From positions 14,004,858-14,068,857 of the forward strand of contig CM055266.1 in the NCBI GenBank assembly GCA_029237695.1: 64,000 bases of DNA. The letters run 5' to 3'. Shown here in pieces: positions 18,570 through 28,973 of this stretch (positions are counted from its first letter, which is position 1; every line of letters starts with the position of its first letter). A program made the position numbers and the translations under genes. The notes beneath the pieces are model-generated. The model saw nothing but the letters and a program-made list of their open reading frames with translations, had not been told where the DNA came from and searched no databases. This DNA comes from Conchocele bisecta. Its lineage: Eukaryota > Mollusca > Bivalvia > Lucinida > Thyasiridae.

Positions 18570-18822
18570 GTTGAGAGGGGACCAAGTGATTCTGGTGTGG
18601 CGAGGACCTATCATCAGATCAGGATATTGTTATTTCAGGACAGAATATATAGTTATTTTATTGTAAATATTCAGTTCTGATTTTGGGATTTTCCCCCCAT
18701 TTGTACGTGTACATGTACTTCTACAGGTAATGTATAGGATTTAGTACTAAACCCATTGACCTTGACCCGACCTTAAATAACCTTAGGTGTTGATAGGCCA
18801 TTAAACCCCAACAAACATGAAC
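18570..18822 (+). mobile_element. SINE-F fragment
   Basis: Contains CTGGTGTGGCGAGGACCTAT, ATTTCAGGACAGAATATATA and GATAGGCCATTAAACCCCAA. Confidence 0.6.
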
Positions 18823-19365
18823 TGTTTAATTGTAGATTAACTAGGCGTATCCATTCCATATATTTGACTGTGATATAAGAAATTGGGTTTTGGGAATTTG
18901 TGACCAGCGCAAACGTGGATCAGACTGCGCATATGTGCCATCTGATCAGGACAGAAGTCAAGATAAGTTTTGTATCTAAAGAGTATTATACCCCTATATT
19001 TCAAATTCAAGGCATAGTTTATGTTTACAAAATTAATGTATTATTGATTTTCTTCCTTATTAAATAGGGAACAAATGATAAAAAAAAATAAAAAAAAATA
19101 ACAAAATTCACTTGAGCTGCAAAAAATTGTAAATTTTCAACTTTCTTACAGTATTTTGACCACGCAATTTGAAAATCAATACGTATTTTCACATTGCTGT
19201 GAGTATTTTGTATTCTGCTAAAATAAGCGCGTAAAAGACGTCAATGCGCACCTTATCTGGAGCTCTAGATCGGGGTTCAGTCAGTGAAATACCTACCATG
19301 CTTCTGACATACATATAAATTCATATCTAGCTGCAAGAGATGTGCTAGCAGATCTAGAACTAGAC
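18823..19365. other. Unassigned DNA with a PalG end fragment
   Basis: GCACCTTATCTGGAGCTCTAG near 19250 looks like one terminus of a PalG-related element. The rest is AT-rich without recognised features. Confidence 0.45.
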
Positions 19366-19369
19366 TGGT

Positions 19370-19662
19370 GGGTGGCAGGTGGGAGCCTGCGATGGCTAAT
19401 TTAACTATCTGGATTCATCCTTACTGGATCCCGAATGGAGACCTGGTTTGGCCCTCAGGTACGTCTTTGGCTTTCTTATATGTGAGGGTTAAATCTGGTT
19501 AAATCCTATTACTTTTAAGAGAAGGGGCCAAGTGACTTGGGTGTGGTATGAACCTGGCACCAGGTTAGGGTTTTCTAATTTCAGGGCTGAATATATATTT
19601 ATTTCGATGTAAATATTCCATTCTGATTTTGTGATTCCCCCCCCCCCCCCATTAAGTAAACA
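19370..19662 (+). mobile_element. SINE-F, 5' and middle part
   Basis: Contains GGTGGCAGGTGGGAGCCTGC, GAGACCTGGTTTGGCCCTCA, AACCTGGCACCAGGTTAGGG and a poly-C run at 19637. The usual 3' end is lost. Confidence 0.6.
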
Positions 19663-19897
19663 AACTAGAACTAGACTGACCCCAAATGTTTTCAGCCCCA
19701 TTTCTCCAACCCACATTTGCTGTTATTTTAGTGCTAATTGTTATTGAGCACAGACTATATACAGGTAGTGCTGACCAGTGATTATCAATGTGTTTTTCAG
19801 CTGATAAATGGCAACTTATTGCATAGAATGGGCATGTGTGGTGCAATATAGCACAGTGTATCAAAATAATAATGCACCAGTGTAATAAATATGCAAA

Positions 19898-20018
19898 TGA
19901 GACTGCAAGAAAAGATCTTGAAAATTCAAGAAAAGAACTTGAAAATTCAAGAAAACATCTGGAATAAATGGAAATTAAAAAAAAGTGAAGTGGCCCTAAT
20001 GGGCTTCCGTAGTTAAGC
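19898..20018. mobile_element. Fragment of the TACGGAAGCCC-ended element
   Basis: Tandem AAGAAAAGATCTTGAAAATTC units, then AATGGAAATTAAAA, then AAGTGAAGTGGCCCTAATGG. This is the right end of the element analysed at 28974-31299. Confidence 0.7.
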
Positions 20019-20194
20019 ATCCGCGTGCAGGTAGATTTTGAGAGTGGTTCTATGAAAAAACAAACAAACTTGTGTATGCTATTTTACACTATTTACTGGT
20101 GAAGTAATATGAAAATTGATTTGGGACTTGTCTAAGCTTTAAATCCATTCATGAATTTACACTTAATGCGTTTAATAAGAGTGTTTTCTTGTTA

Positions 20195-20295
20195 TTTAAC
20201 GGCAATTTAAATTTATGTTAAAAACTTCCTCAACCCTTTGCACACGGCAAAGGGTTGAGGAAGTTGTTAACATAAATTTACCTTTGTTTTTTTTC
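20195..20295. repeat. Foldback around CTCAACCCTTTGC
   Basis: Arms AAATTTATGTTAAAAACTTC / CTCAACCCTTTG and CAAAGGGTTGAGGAAGTT / GTTAACATAAATTTA. Confidence 0.75.
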
Positions 20296-20377
20296 TAGGC
20301 TTTGATTGTTTTTACCGGATATGTAGGTAGGTTATGAACATCTGGCTTGACGCTTAACAGAGAGAAAAATTGGCCAT

Positions 20378-20422
20378 ATGTATACAGGGATTCCACTCGC
20401 CAGCGGAATCCCTGTGTATACT
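20378..20422. repeat. Small palindrome
   Basis: TATACAGGGATTCC and GGAATCCCTGTGTATA flank a short ACTCGCCAGC loop. Confidence 0.7.
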
Positions 20423-21100
20423 GTATGATAATTCTTGGACATCATATTTTAATCTGGCTTCAATATATTATAGCTGGGATGTATGACCATAGCATGCATT
20501 GATCATGTAACAATCTTTGTATCGGCCGAATATAAGTACCGACTGATAACATAACTTTGTATCAGACATTGACCTGATATGAATATCCGGGTTACGACGA
20601 ATTGAAAGCTGATGTTCTGTTGGTCAAACAGCATCACGTAACATTGTCGAACAACATCAGTGTAATGACACAACGTAAACAAGTCTGCGTTCTTTTCAAC
20701 AAAATTTTATATATTGAACCATAGGCTAGCATTAGTCCAAGTTGTACTCATTCGCTTGCTAGTGGAACCTAGTGGAACGACCAGGGTCATATTTTTTGAC
20801 TAAGGCTAGCATAAAATATTACCTGGTAATTAGAAATACATGCTGGTTCATTTGATAACAACTTGATATCAAAAGACATGAACCTGATTTTCTCTGTATA
20901 GTAGCTGGTCTCGTCAAATCAATTTGTCCGCTTGTATTGGCAAGGGAATAGTGCTAATTTGAATGGATAATGCAGCATTAACATTGAAATGTGTGGGATT
21001 GGATTAGCTGACGTCCAGTCTGAACAAGTGGAAAATAAGAATTTGTCATGGCCTTTGTAACCAAGTCAGAACAAATTCTAGTCCAATTCTAGTTTAATAT
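20423..21100. other. Unassigned intergenic DNA
   Basis: No repeats with paired ends and no coding-like frame recognised. Confidence 0.4.
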
Positions 21101-21147
21101 ACAGTAGAACCTCTCTAAACCGGACACGCAGGTAGCATATGTATCCT

Positions 21148-21312
21148 TAGCCCTTAGAATGCGGAAACCGAAAATAGTCGTCTGCTGATAATTCATATTT
21201 TGTGTTTTCTCTCAGTAAAAACATGGTTTGGCAGCATTTTAGAATGAGGAAATTGAAAAATAAAAAATATTCAGCAGACGACACAAATTAATTCAGCATT
21301 GTAAGGGCTAAT
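21148..21312. mobile_element. PalD MITE lacking the hairpin
   Basis: CTTAGAATGCGGAAACCG and GTCGTCTGCTGATA on the left, CAGCAGACGACACAAATTAA and CAGCATTGTAAGGGCTAA on the right. The central GAATCGTCTC hairpin is deleted. Confidence 0.6.
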
Positions 21313-21409
21313 GGTATGGGTTTCATTGGTGTATATTTATGATGATGATTCCTGTATGACTTCGCAAAACACAGCCGCATACCTTGGCATAGTCATATGA
21401 CTGATTTAC

Positions 21410-21480
21410 AGTGGAACATCTCTAAACCGGACACCCTAGGGACCCCCCAGGGTGTCCGGTTTAGAGACGTTCCACTGTAC
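21410..21480. repeat. PalJ minimal palindrome
   Basis: CAGTGGAACATCTCTAAACC / GGACACCCTAGGG and CCCAGGGTGTCC / GGTTTAGAGACGTTCCACTG form a 68-bp foldback. It looks like the two PalJ ends joined without the interior. Confidence 0.8.
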
Positions 21481-21608
21481 CTATGTTATGTTATGTTCAT
21501 TGCTATATCTAAAATATATTGGAGCATTTTTCGTTGCTACTGTACTTTGGCTAGTGATAAAACACAATACATGTATTGTGTATAGTGTAGTGTAAGTATG
21601 TAATCAGG

Positions 21609-22088
21609 CAATTGCTTGTTGTCGAGCCCGTTTGCAGAAAAGCGAGACATAGTCATCACAATGACGTATGTTTGCTCTTTCGTCCTAATACTATGGGTGG
21701 CAGGTGGGAGCATGCGATGGATAATTCAACGATCGGGGTTCTCCTTTACCGGAATCCCGACTGGAGACCTGGTTTGGCCCTCACATACATCTTTGGCATT
21801 TTGTATGTGACAGTTGAATCTGGTTATACCCCTTATGTGAGTTAATTACTATTATTCGTAATCCTATTTTAGGGGAAGGGGCCAAGTGACTGGTGTGGTA
21901 TGGACCTGGCACCAGGTCAGGTTATTCTAATTTCAGGGCTGAATATATTTTTTCTCGATGTAAATATTCCGTTCTGATTTTAGGATTTCCCCCCCACCCC
22001 CCAATGCAGCAGGATCGAACCAGTTTGCCCGGCCTTAAATGACCTTAGCTGTTGATAGGCCGTTAAACACCAATAAACAAACAAACAA
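21609..22088 (+). mobile_element. SINE-F, long copy
   Basis: Contains GGTGGCAGGTGGGAGCATGC, GGAGACCTGGTTTGGCCCTC, GACCTGGCACCAGGTCAGG, CAGCAGGATCGAACCAG and GATAGGCCGTTAAACACCAA with a CAAACAAAC tail. The copy is embedded between TCGAGCCCGTTTGC and CGACATGCGAACC motifs related to 10893-11100. Confidence 0.7.
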
Positions 22089-22300
22089 CCATCCTAAGAC
22101 TGTCAAATACGCTAGTGGGCTCGACATGCGAACCTCGGCCATCTGGTTACCGTATTATATTTTCCTATTTTTACTACAAAATGTAGAGTAAAGTACATGT
22201 TTCCCACACAAGTATTGTTTAACTTTAGCACCAAAAATGTCTCCATTATTCATCATCTTTTTCCCGACATACTCATTTCTGAGCATAATAGCTGTTTGAT

Positions 22301-22542
22301 ACGAGACACGCCATGCGATTTTGTACCTTCGGACATCTGCGTAATTTCATGAAAAACATTCACAAAATTTGCAATGTTTTTCATAAATAAAGTCAAAAGT
22401 TGACAGAATTTTCCGAGTACTCAGAAAATGTTGTCAACTTTTGACGACATTTACGAAAAATATCGTAAATTTTGTAAACGTATTTCATGAAATTACGCAG
22501 ATGTCCGAAGGTACAACATCGCATGGCGTGTCTCATATCATA
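22301..22542. mobile_element. PalC foldback MITE
   Basis: ACGAGACACGCCATGCGATT / TACCTTCGGACATCTGCG on the left; CGCAGATGTCCGAAGGTAC / GCATGGCGTGTCTCAT on the right. Confidence 0.8.
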
Positions 22543-22677
22543 CAAGGGCCACCGAATGAGAAAAGGTACCTCCCGACGTTTACAATGATTGAATGCATTG
22601 GACCTCTTGTACATTCACTCAGAATTATTAGAGTGTGCCTTTCGTAGGGAACATGCTGGCCATTAAATTAAACATCA

Positions 22678-22812
22678 TTAACAATTTCACCCCTAAGTGA
22701 TGTGTCACAAAATGAAAATTACTTGCAAAAAGTGCAGATCCTGATGAGCCGTCTCATCTGGATCTACTCTGTTTGTCAATACCACTATACTGTGGTGTTG
22801 AAAGGGTTAACC
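22678..22812. mobile_element. PalN MITE fragment
   Basis: CAATTTCACCCCTAAGTGA, core GCAGATCCTGATGAGCCG / TCTCATCTGGATCTAC, end GTGTTGAAAGGGTTAA. Confidence 0.6.
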
Positions 22813-22814
22813 AA

Positions 22815-23490
22815 TCATCAATTAATCAGTATGATTGGAAACTAATTGGTTGTGTGATGACGGGCAGCTTGATTAGTGTTGCAGAAAGGCAACAGCTAGA
22901 CGGCTGTGCTGGTCTCAAACATTGTAAGGTACCTTAATTCAGCCGACCGCCCATTTATAATTGTGTTCAAGTGAAGTGTAGCTACTTTGCACATTGTGGC
23001 CTGTCTGTGTTCAGTGCCTTACGTATATGTGTGTCCGCATACATCATTAATCGGAGGATTCAACTACCCTTTCACCCCTAAGTAACTGAAGTGGAATATT
23101 CCATCGTATTGTGTAGACTACAGTTTACACTCGTTATCTCCAACTCTTTTTAAGGAGACATTCTATACCTGATCATCCTTTGATTCAAATGATAATTGCT
23201 TCGTAAATGTGATTGAAACATATGTATAACATATATGTGAACACTGCCTCATTATTGTATCCTATATGGTACATGGAGTGGCCAACTCGGCCATCTTTGT
23301 ATATTCCAGCCATCAGCCAGTTTCACCTCTTCTGGCATTTGACAAGAAACTGACAATGCGAAGTTGAACATATGATAAATGTGGCTAATCATACATAGAA
23401 AAGCCAGGACAACAGACTCCTATCAATTATTTTAACGAGTGTAGACTGTATTTGATTCATAGAAAACGGAGAATTTTATAAATATGTTGA
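22815..23490. other. Unassigned intergenic DNA
   Basis: A single CTTTCACCCCTAAGTAACTG motif near 23070 is another PalN end. Nothing else was recognised. Confidence 0.45.
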
Positions 23491-23494
23491 ATAA

Positions 23495-23606
23495 ATTCAC
23501 AAACGGTGTAGATCCTGATGAGACGGATCGTTACGAGCCGGCTCATCTGGCTCTACACTGTTTACAAATATTGGGTTAGAGGTATGTAGTGTTGAAAGGG
23601 ATAATG
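23495..23606. repeat. PalN core and one end
   Basis: GTAGATCCTGATGAGACGG, GAGCCGGCTCATCTGGC, GTAGTGTTGAAAGGGATAA. Confidence 0.6.
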
Positions 23607-23824
23607 GTTAGTGTAATATTGTAAAATGCTTTGTGTTTCCAGTTTTTTGGCCAGATATTACAAACTGTGTTGTTTGTATATTTTCGCTTGGCATGACATT
23701 TGTTTCAATACACATGTTATTGAGTGAAGACGAGATCTACACAGAAAGGTTGTGTGCATGTGTTTAAAGGGGAAATACCCAAATCTGTTTTGTACGTAAC
23801 ATTCTTGCTTTGGCATATTTCTGC

Positions 23825-24092
23825 AGGAGGTGTTGGCTAAGGGGCATGCGAAGGGTAATTTAACGATGCGTTTCATACTTACTGGAATCCCAATATCCCT
23901 GGTCTGGCCCTCGGGTACATTTGATTCTTGTTACTTGTTTTCTTGTAAACAATTTTTGGATTTATATTTATTGAGCATAGGCTATGCAGTCTAAATGTAA
24001 ATCCATCAATTGAAATTTCCAAACTATCCTATTTTTGCACTTACGAACATTTTAGTCATACAAAGTTTAATGAAAATGCCCCCAGATGCCTA
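23825..24092. mobile_element. SINE-F head fused to a PalB remnant
   Basis: GGCATGCGAAGGGTAATTTA through CTGGTCTGGCCCTCGGGTAC (SINE-F), then GTTTTCTTGTAAACAATTTT, the eroded core AGCATAGGCTATGCAG and ACGAACATTTTAGTC (PalB). Confidence 0.55.
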
Positions 24093-24193
24093 TAGCAAAA
24101 TGTTGGTTTCTATCTGATTACATGATCGTGTTATCTGTTTCCGCGGGTCAAATTTGGTTGTGACTGGAGAAATAGTGCTTATGGGATTTGTGA

Positions 24194-25263
24194 CTACTGT
24201 CTGTTTCACGAAAGCTACCCAAATTTTACGGCTATATCAACAATTTAAAAACAATATTTTTTTAGATAATATTAAATTAAAGGAAAATTTAAGAATGAGC
24301 CTTCTTCTTATTTCGTGAAATTTGGTTAAAGCCCCTTTATGGCTCAAGTTGCCGAATTTGGCCTCCTATTGGGTTTTCACACACATAAATCCAACAGGTT
24401 TCTATTTACACACACTTTGAAACTGTTTGCATTCATTTTGGTACAAAAATGAGTTTGTAGTCGATGAAAATATCAATATTTGTTGATAAACAAACAGCAG
24501 GTACGTGTTCAAAGTCCGATCGATTTTCCGATAGACGCTCGGGTCAACTGCTCAACTCCCTGATTCGCGGCCGATGAATTCCGATAGCCGGAGTTTATCG
24601 ACTCGCTTCCGAGCCGAAGCCGTTGGATTACGGAAATTACTTTGTCAATATTGACATTTTGCACTGAGTGGTACACAAAACAAGTTTTTGTTGTCTTCAC
24701 ATTGCGATTAAGATGTAAATCTCAAGACTTGAGATGTATCATTTAAGCAGTATATGTTAGTTTTGTGTACTAAATCAGTTGCCAAACATGTTTTTGTGTT
24801 TGAAAAAATCGGAAAATTGTAATACTGAGCCGTTCAGGGCCTTTAAATATTGATTTTATTGCGAAAAACAATTTCCCCATGTTAAATCCCCATAGACATC
24901 TTCACACAGTGAAGATGTCTATAGGGGGGGGGGGTAAATTTTTTGTATTTCAGAAATACTTCAAAATTTATCTTTTGTTTTCTGAGTTAGATCATATCCA
25001 AGCTATCTAGCCAGGTTTCGGAGTCCATTCCCAAAAATGTTCGTTTTTTGATTCCTCCCACAACTCCTCTACCTCTTTTCCGCCCATGTTAAATTCCCAT
25101 AGAGAAATCAATTTATCAATATATCAGTCACCAAATTTCACGAAATAAAAAGAAGGCTCATTCTTAAATTTTGATAAAATTTAATATTATCGAAAGAATT
25201 AATGTTTTTGCATTGTTTATATAGCCGTAAAATTTGGGCAGATTTCGTGAAACAGACAGTAGT
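24194..25263. mobile_element. PalA foldback MITE split by a TTAA-flanked insertion
   Basis: Left ACTACTGTCTGTTTCACGAA; right CGTGAAACAGACAGTAGT. With 24330-24842 plus one TTAA removed, the arms and central hairpin (CATAGACATCTTCAC) match other PalA copies. Confidence 0.85.
24330..24842. mobile_element. piggyBac-type MITE (TTAA target duplication) nested in PalA
   Basis: Flanked by TTAA at 24326-24329 and 24843-24846. Ends AGCCCCTTTATGGCTC and (complement) AGGCCCTGAACGGCTC form imperfect terminal repeats. At 513 bp with no transposase frame it is non-autonomous. TTAA duplication is the signature of piggyBac-type transposases. The empty site is read from other PalA copies, which have TCAAATATTGATTTTATT here. 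Confidence 0.75.
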
Positions 25264-25535
25264 GTAGCTCCTGATCAAATAGTACACTCCTGTGGCTAAC
25301 CTGAAACTCTGTGACGCTGGGCGCCCATTGTTACAGACAGATAATTTAGGTTATCCTGTGGCCCGTTAACAATCTATATTGCTTGTTAGAAGCATGACAA
25401 GTGTTTCATCATTGGAATGGCGAACAGTGCAGATCCTGATCAGACTGTGCGGATGCACAGTCTGATCTGGATCTGCACTGGTTGCAAAACGCATAATCAC
25501 TATTTCTCCCGTCACAGTCACAAATAACTTGATTA
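25264..25535. mobile_element. PalE element
   Basis: AGCTCCTGATCAAATAGTAC, CAATCTATATTGCTTGTTAG, core GCAGATCCTGATCAGACTG, end CTATTTCTCCCGTCACAGTC. It holds a small foldback at 25290-25350 related to 33160-33212. Confidence 0.65.
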
Positions 25536-25677
25536 GCCCATTTTCGTCATGGCAAGTAGTGCACAGTATGGGAATGTATATTACACTACATGTACAATGG
25601 TTTTCTACCTCTGCTTGCCTGTGATGATGGCAAATGTTTATAAAACTATCTATTAGTGTAACCATATCACCCTAAAT

Positions 25678-26055
25678 TGCTGGTGTGGCGAGGACCTGGC
25701 ATCAGATCAGGATTATTCTAATTTCGGGGCTGAATAGTACCGGAATCGCGACCAGAGACCTGGTTTGGTATTTTGTATGTGGCAGTTGAATCTGGTTATA
25801 CCCCTTGTGTATTACGATTATTCATATTACTTTTAGGGGAAGGGACCAAATGACTGGTGTGGTATGGACCTGACACCAGGTTAGGTTATTCTGATTTCAG
25901 GGCTGAATATATTTATAATTTTTTTCTGTAAATATTCCGTTTTGATTTTGGGATTTTCCCCCTATGCGGCAGGTTAAAACGGGATCGAACCCGTTGGCCC
26001 GGCCTTAAATGACCTTAGCTGTTGATAGGCCGTTAAACACCAACAAACAAACATT
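25678..26055 (+). mobile_element. SINE-F (two overlapping partial copies)
   Basis: CTGGTGTGGCGAGGACCTGG at 25680, then a second start with GGAAGGGACCAAATGACTGG at 25838, then GGGATCGAACCCGTTGGCCC and GATAGGCCGTTAAACACCAA. Confidence 0.65.
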
Positions 26056-26229
26056 GTTGTTGTTAAATTTGTTTAAAAATGACACTATTTTTCACTGATG
26101 AAAATTGTATTGTAATTTCAGCACTGAATATTCAGTGCCACCCCCACACAGGTGCATTCCAATCTGTACCGGTATATGACCTTGCTGTTAAACGTATGTA
26201 AAACCCCAATGAACCAATCAATCCGTCAA

Positions 26230-26345
26230 TGGTTGGGAAAATTGTGGATGGTTCATCGGCTAAATGGCAATCAGTGTAAGCCCTGGTCAGACTGCACGGA
26301 CGTGCAGGCTGATCTGGGCCTGCACTGATGTAATTAGGCAATTTA
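26230..26345. repeat. PalE core fragment
   Basis: TCAGTGTAAGCCCTGGTCAG, GCACGGACGTGCAGGCTG, ATCTGGGCCTGCACTGATG. Confidence 0.5.
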
Positions 26346-26695
26346 TAATCACTTATTTATATCGCTTATTTTCACATGACGATCGGCTCATACATGGTTG
26401 TGTATATATATACATTATACATGTGCTGTATATTTTAGCATTTTGGTTGTGGATGTCTTTCTGTTCCGCTTGCGTCTGTGCATAATGTATTGAAATCCAT
26501 GTAATACTCCTGACTTTACTTTGTATATTTTGTGCTGTTTCTTAATGTTGTGACAAATACAGAAGATATTGCTTTGAAATTATAACATTTATCACATCTA
26601 TAATTACATGTTTCCACAGTTCTTCTGATGTGGAAAAAATATTGAATAAATGATAAATTTCATATTTTCCAAACGGTATGCATATATGTAACCAT
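26346..26695. other. Unassigned AT-rich DNA
   Basis: No paired repeats or coding-like frame. Confidence 0.4.
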
Positions 26696-26697
26696 TT

Positions 26698-26938
26698 TGT
26701 TTTCTTGTCTGCTATTTATTATTTTATTTTCCACTTTTCTCATCAAAAGCATGTTTGAAAACACTTTAGAATCATCTCCAATTATTTTTAAATAAAAACA
26801 TGGCTTGACAGCACTTTAGAATCATTTTCAATGGAAATGATTCTAAAATGCTGTCGAGCCATGTTTTTATTTAAAAATAATACAAAATATAAAACAACAG
26901 TGGACGACAATGTTTGTATTCTGCATTCTAAGGGTTAA
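26698..26938. mobile_element. PalD foldback MITE, duplicated hairpin arm
   Basis: TCTTGTCTGCTATTTATTAT, two tandem versions of the arm (CATGTTTGAAAACACTTTAG and CATGGCTTGACAGCACTTTA), hairpin GAATCATTTTCAATGGAAAT, end AGTGGACGACAATGTTTG, TCTAAGGGTTAA. Confidence 0.7.
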
Positions 26939-27194
26939 TTTTCCATATTTCAAACCTTTCTGTTAACTGGATTATTTTCATGGCGTATATTCCTGTTTCC
27001 AAAGACTGTTTACACAGCCATCTGTGTATGACGTTGTGGTTGAATGATTGATGTAAAACGACATCCAACGCATCCATCAACATGTTAACACAGGCAACGC
27101 TGATGTAATTGTCACTATTGTAGCAATGCCATTTCTTTAGCATATGACGGAGTGGGTGGCAGTTTGGGAGCAAGCGACGGGTGTATTCAACAAT

Positions 27195-27340
27195 GTTTTC
27201 TGTAAAACAACTATTGGATTTACATTTATTGAGCATAATGTTGAATAACTGTAAATCCATCAATTGAAATTTCCAGACTATGTTAAATTTGCACTTACAA
27301 ATATTTTAGTCATACTAAGTTTAGTGAAAATGCCTGGTGT
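27195..27340. mobile_element. PalB partial copy
   Basis: TTTTCTGTAAAACAACTATT, ACATTTATTGAGCATAATG, AAATTTCCAGACTATG, TTTTAGTCATACTAAG, TTTAGTGAAAATGCC. Confidence 0.6.
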
Positions 27341-27800
27341 GGCGAGGACCTGGCATCAGATCAAGATTATTCTGATTTCAGGGCTGAATATAGTTTTGTT
27401 ATTGTAAATATTCAGTTCAGATTTTGGGATTCCCCGCCCCCCATTTGTACATGTACTTGAACATGTACATGTACTTGTACAGGCAATATATGGGATTTAG
27501 TACTAAACCCATTGACCCGGCCTTAAATGACCTTAGCTGTTGATAGGCCGTTAAACCCAAACAAACAAACAAATATACCCTTTATAAAAAGGATTAGTAG
27601 TTAAGGTATTACTTTTAGAGAGTCGGGCTTAGTGATTCTGGTGTGGTGAGGACCTGGCACCAGATCAGGATATTCAAATTCCGTTTTGATTTTGCTCCAA
27701 TGCAGCAGGTTAAATGCGGGATCGAACCCATTGACCCGGCCTTAAATGACCAAAGCTGTTGATAGTCCGTTAAACACCAATAAATCAAATCAAATTTCAG
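27333..27800 (+). mobile_element. Two SINE-F copies in tandem
   Basis: The first is CTGGTGTGGCGAGGACCTGG to GATAGGCCGTTAAACCCAAA (27333-27578). The second is CTGGTGTGGTGAGGACCTGG to GTCCGTTAAACACCAATAAA (27600-27795). Confidence 0.7.
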
Positions 27801-28100
27801 GGCTCCCAGAGTGGCCGTTTTAGAGAACTACCTCTGTCATTCCGGCATACATGTATTTACATTCCAAGACATATTTGCATGCCGATTATTAATGCATTGT
27901 TCATAATTATGAACACATAGTTTCATTTATAATACTGTGAAACACATGAAAATTAAACACATTGATACGTTCTACATGTCTCGTTCAGACAGTTCTAATG
28001 TGCATGTACATTGATTTCACCTATGTTTAGAACTACGGAAAATATTGGAAGAAACTACTTAACGTCTTGTGACATATCTAGCGTCAAATCGCTAATGATA

Positions 28101-28290
28101 TACAGTCGAACCTGCGATAAAGACCACCTCCGAATAGCAATCACCTGGCTGTAAAGGCCACACTTTTGTTGTCCCAATGACACAATTACTATATAAATGA
28201 CCCTGCGAATAAAGACCACCTGTGAACAAAGGCCAGATTTTTTAATTCCCATGGCTGGCCTTTATTCACAGGTTTTACTGTATTTATATA
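28101..28290. mobile_element. PalK MITE, copy 2
   Basis: TACAGTCGAACCTGCGAT on the left and TCACAGGTTTTACTGTA on the right. The interior, AAAGACCACCTCCGAATAGC through CATGGCTGGCCTTTATTCAC, is nearly identical to 14355-14537. Confidence 0.8.
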
Positions 28291-28384
28291 AATTACCACA
28301 AACAGCAAATTATGGCATCTGAGAAAACGGACCTGAAAACATTTACAACCATTGTAGGTCATAGTCACATTCACTTATTCACTT

Positions 28385-28622
28385 AACCCCTTGAACCCAA
28401 AAGCCTGCGATATCGGGGTTTGCAAAGAGTGCAGATGCAGATGAGCCGGCTCGTACCGAGCCGTCTCATCAGGATCTGCACTTTTTGCAAGTAATTTTTA
28501 GAACAAAAACACCCCCTTTTCATAAATGGACTAATCTGAAAATCATTTTGTGATGCTTGGATTGGTCGGAAAAGTAGCATATCACAGTCCATTCCAGTTA
28601 CTTAAGGGTGAAAGGGTTAAGT
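28385..28622. mobile_element. PalN foldback MITE
   Basis: TTAACCCCTTGAACCC on the left; core GAGCCGGCTCGTACCGAGCC; right CTTAAGGGTGAAAGGGTTAA. Confidence 0.75.
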
Positions 28623-28973
28623 GGATCAGGATATAATTTTTCTGCTGACTGCAATCATGATATATCAGTCACCGACTGGTAGACAGTATAGTCCCTGATC
28701 AGACTGTGCTGATCTGGGACTATGCTGGTCACAAACAGTGTGAGGTTCCTTTTCTCAGCCGGGTGCCAATTTACATTTCTATAAATAAATGTGTATACAG
28801 TTCACTTTTGTTTGTCAAGAATAATTTGTATGAATTGAATCTTGCATTCCAGATGTCATTTTGGCATTAAATTTGTGCTTACACACCGTAATATTCTTTG
28901 TTGTTAATTACACCTGCAAGCGTTTTTACGTCCCTAACAATCTATACTATAGAATTGGTGGGTGGGTGGATGG

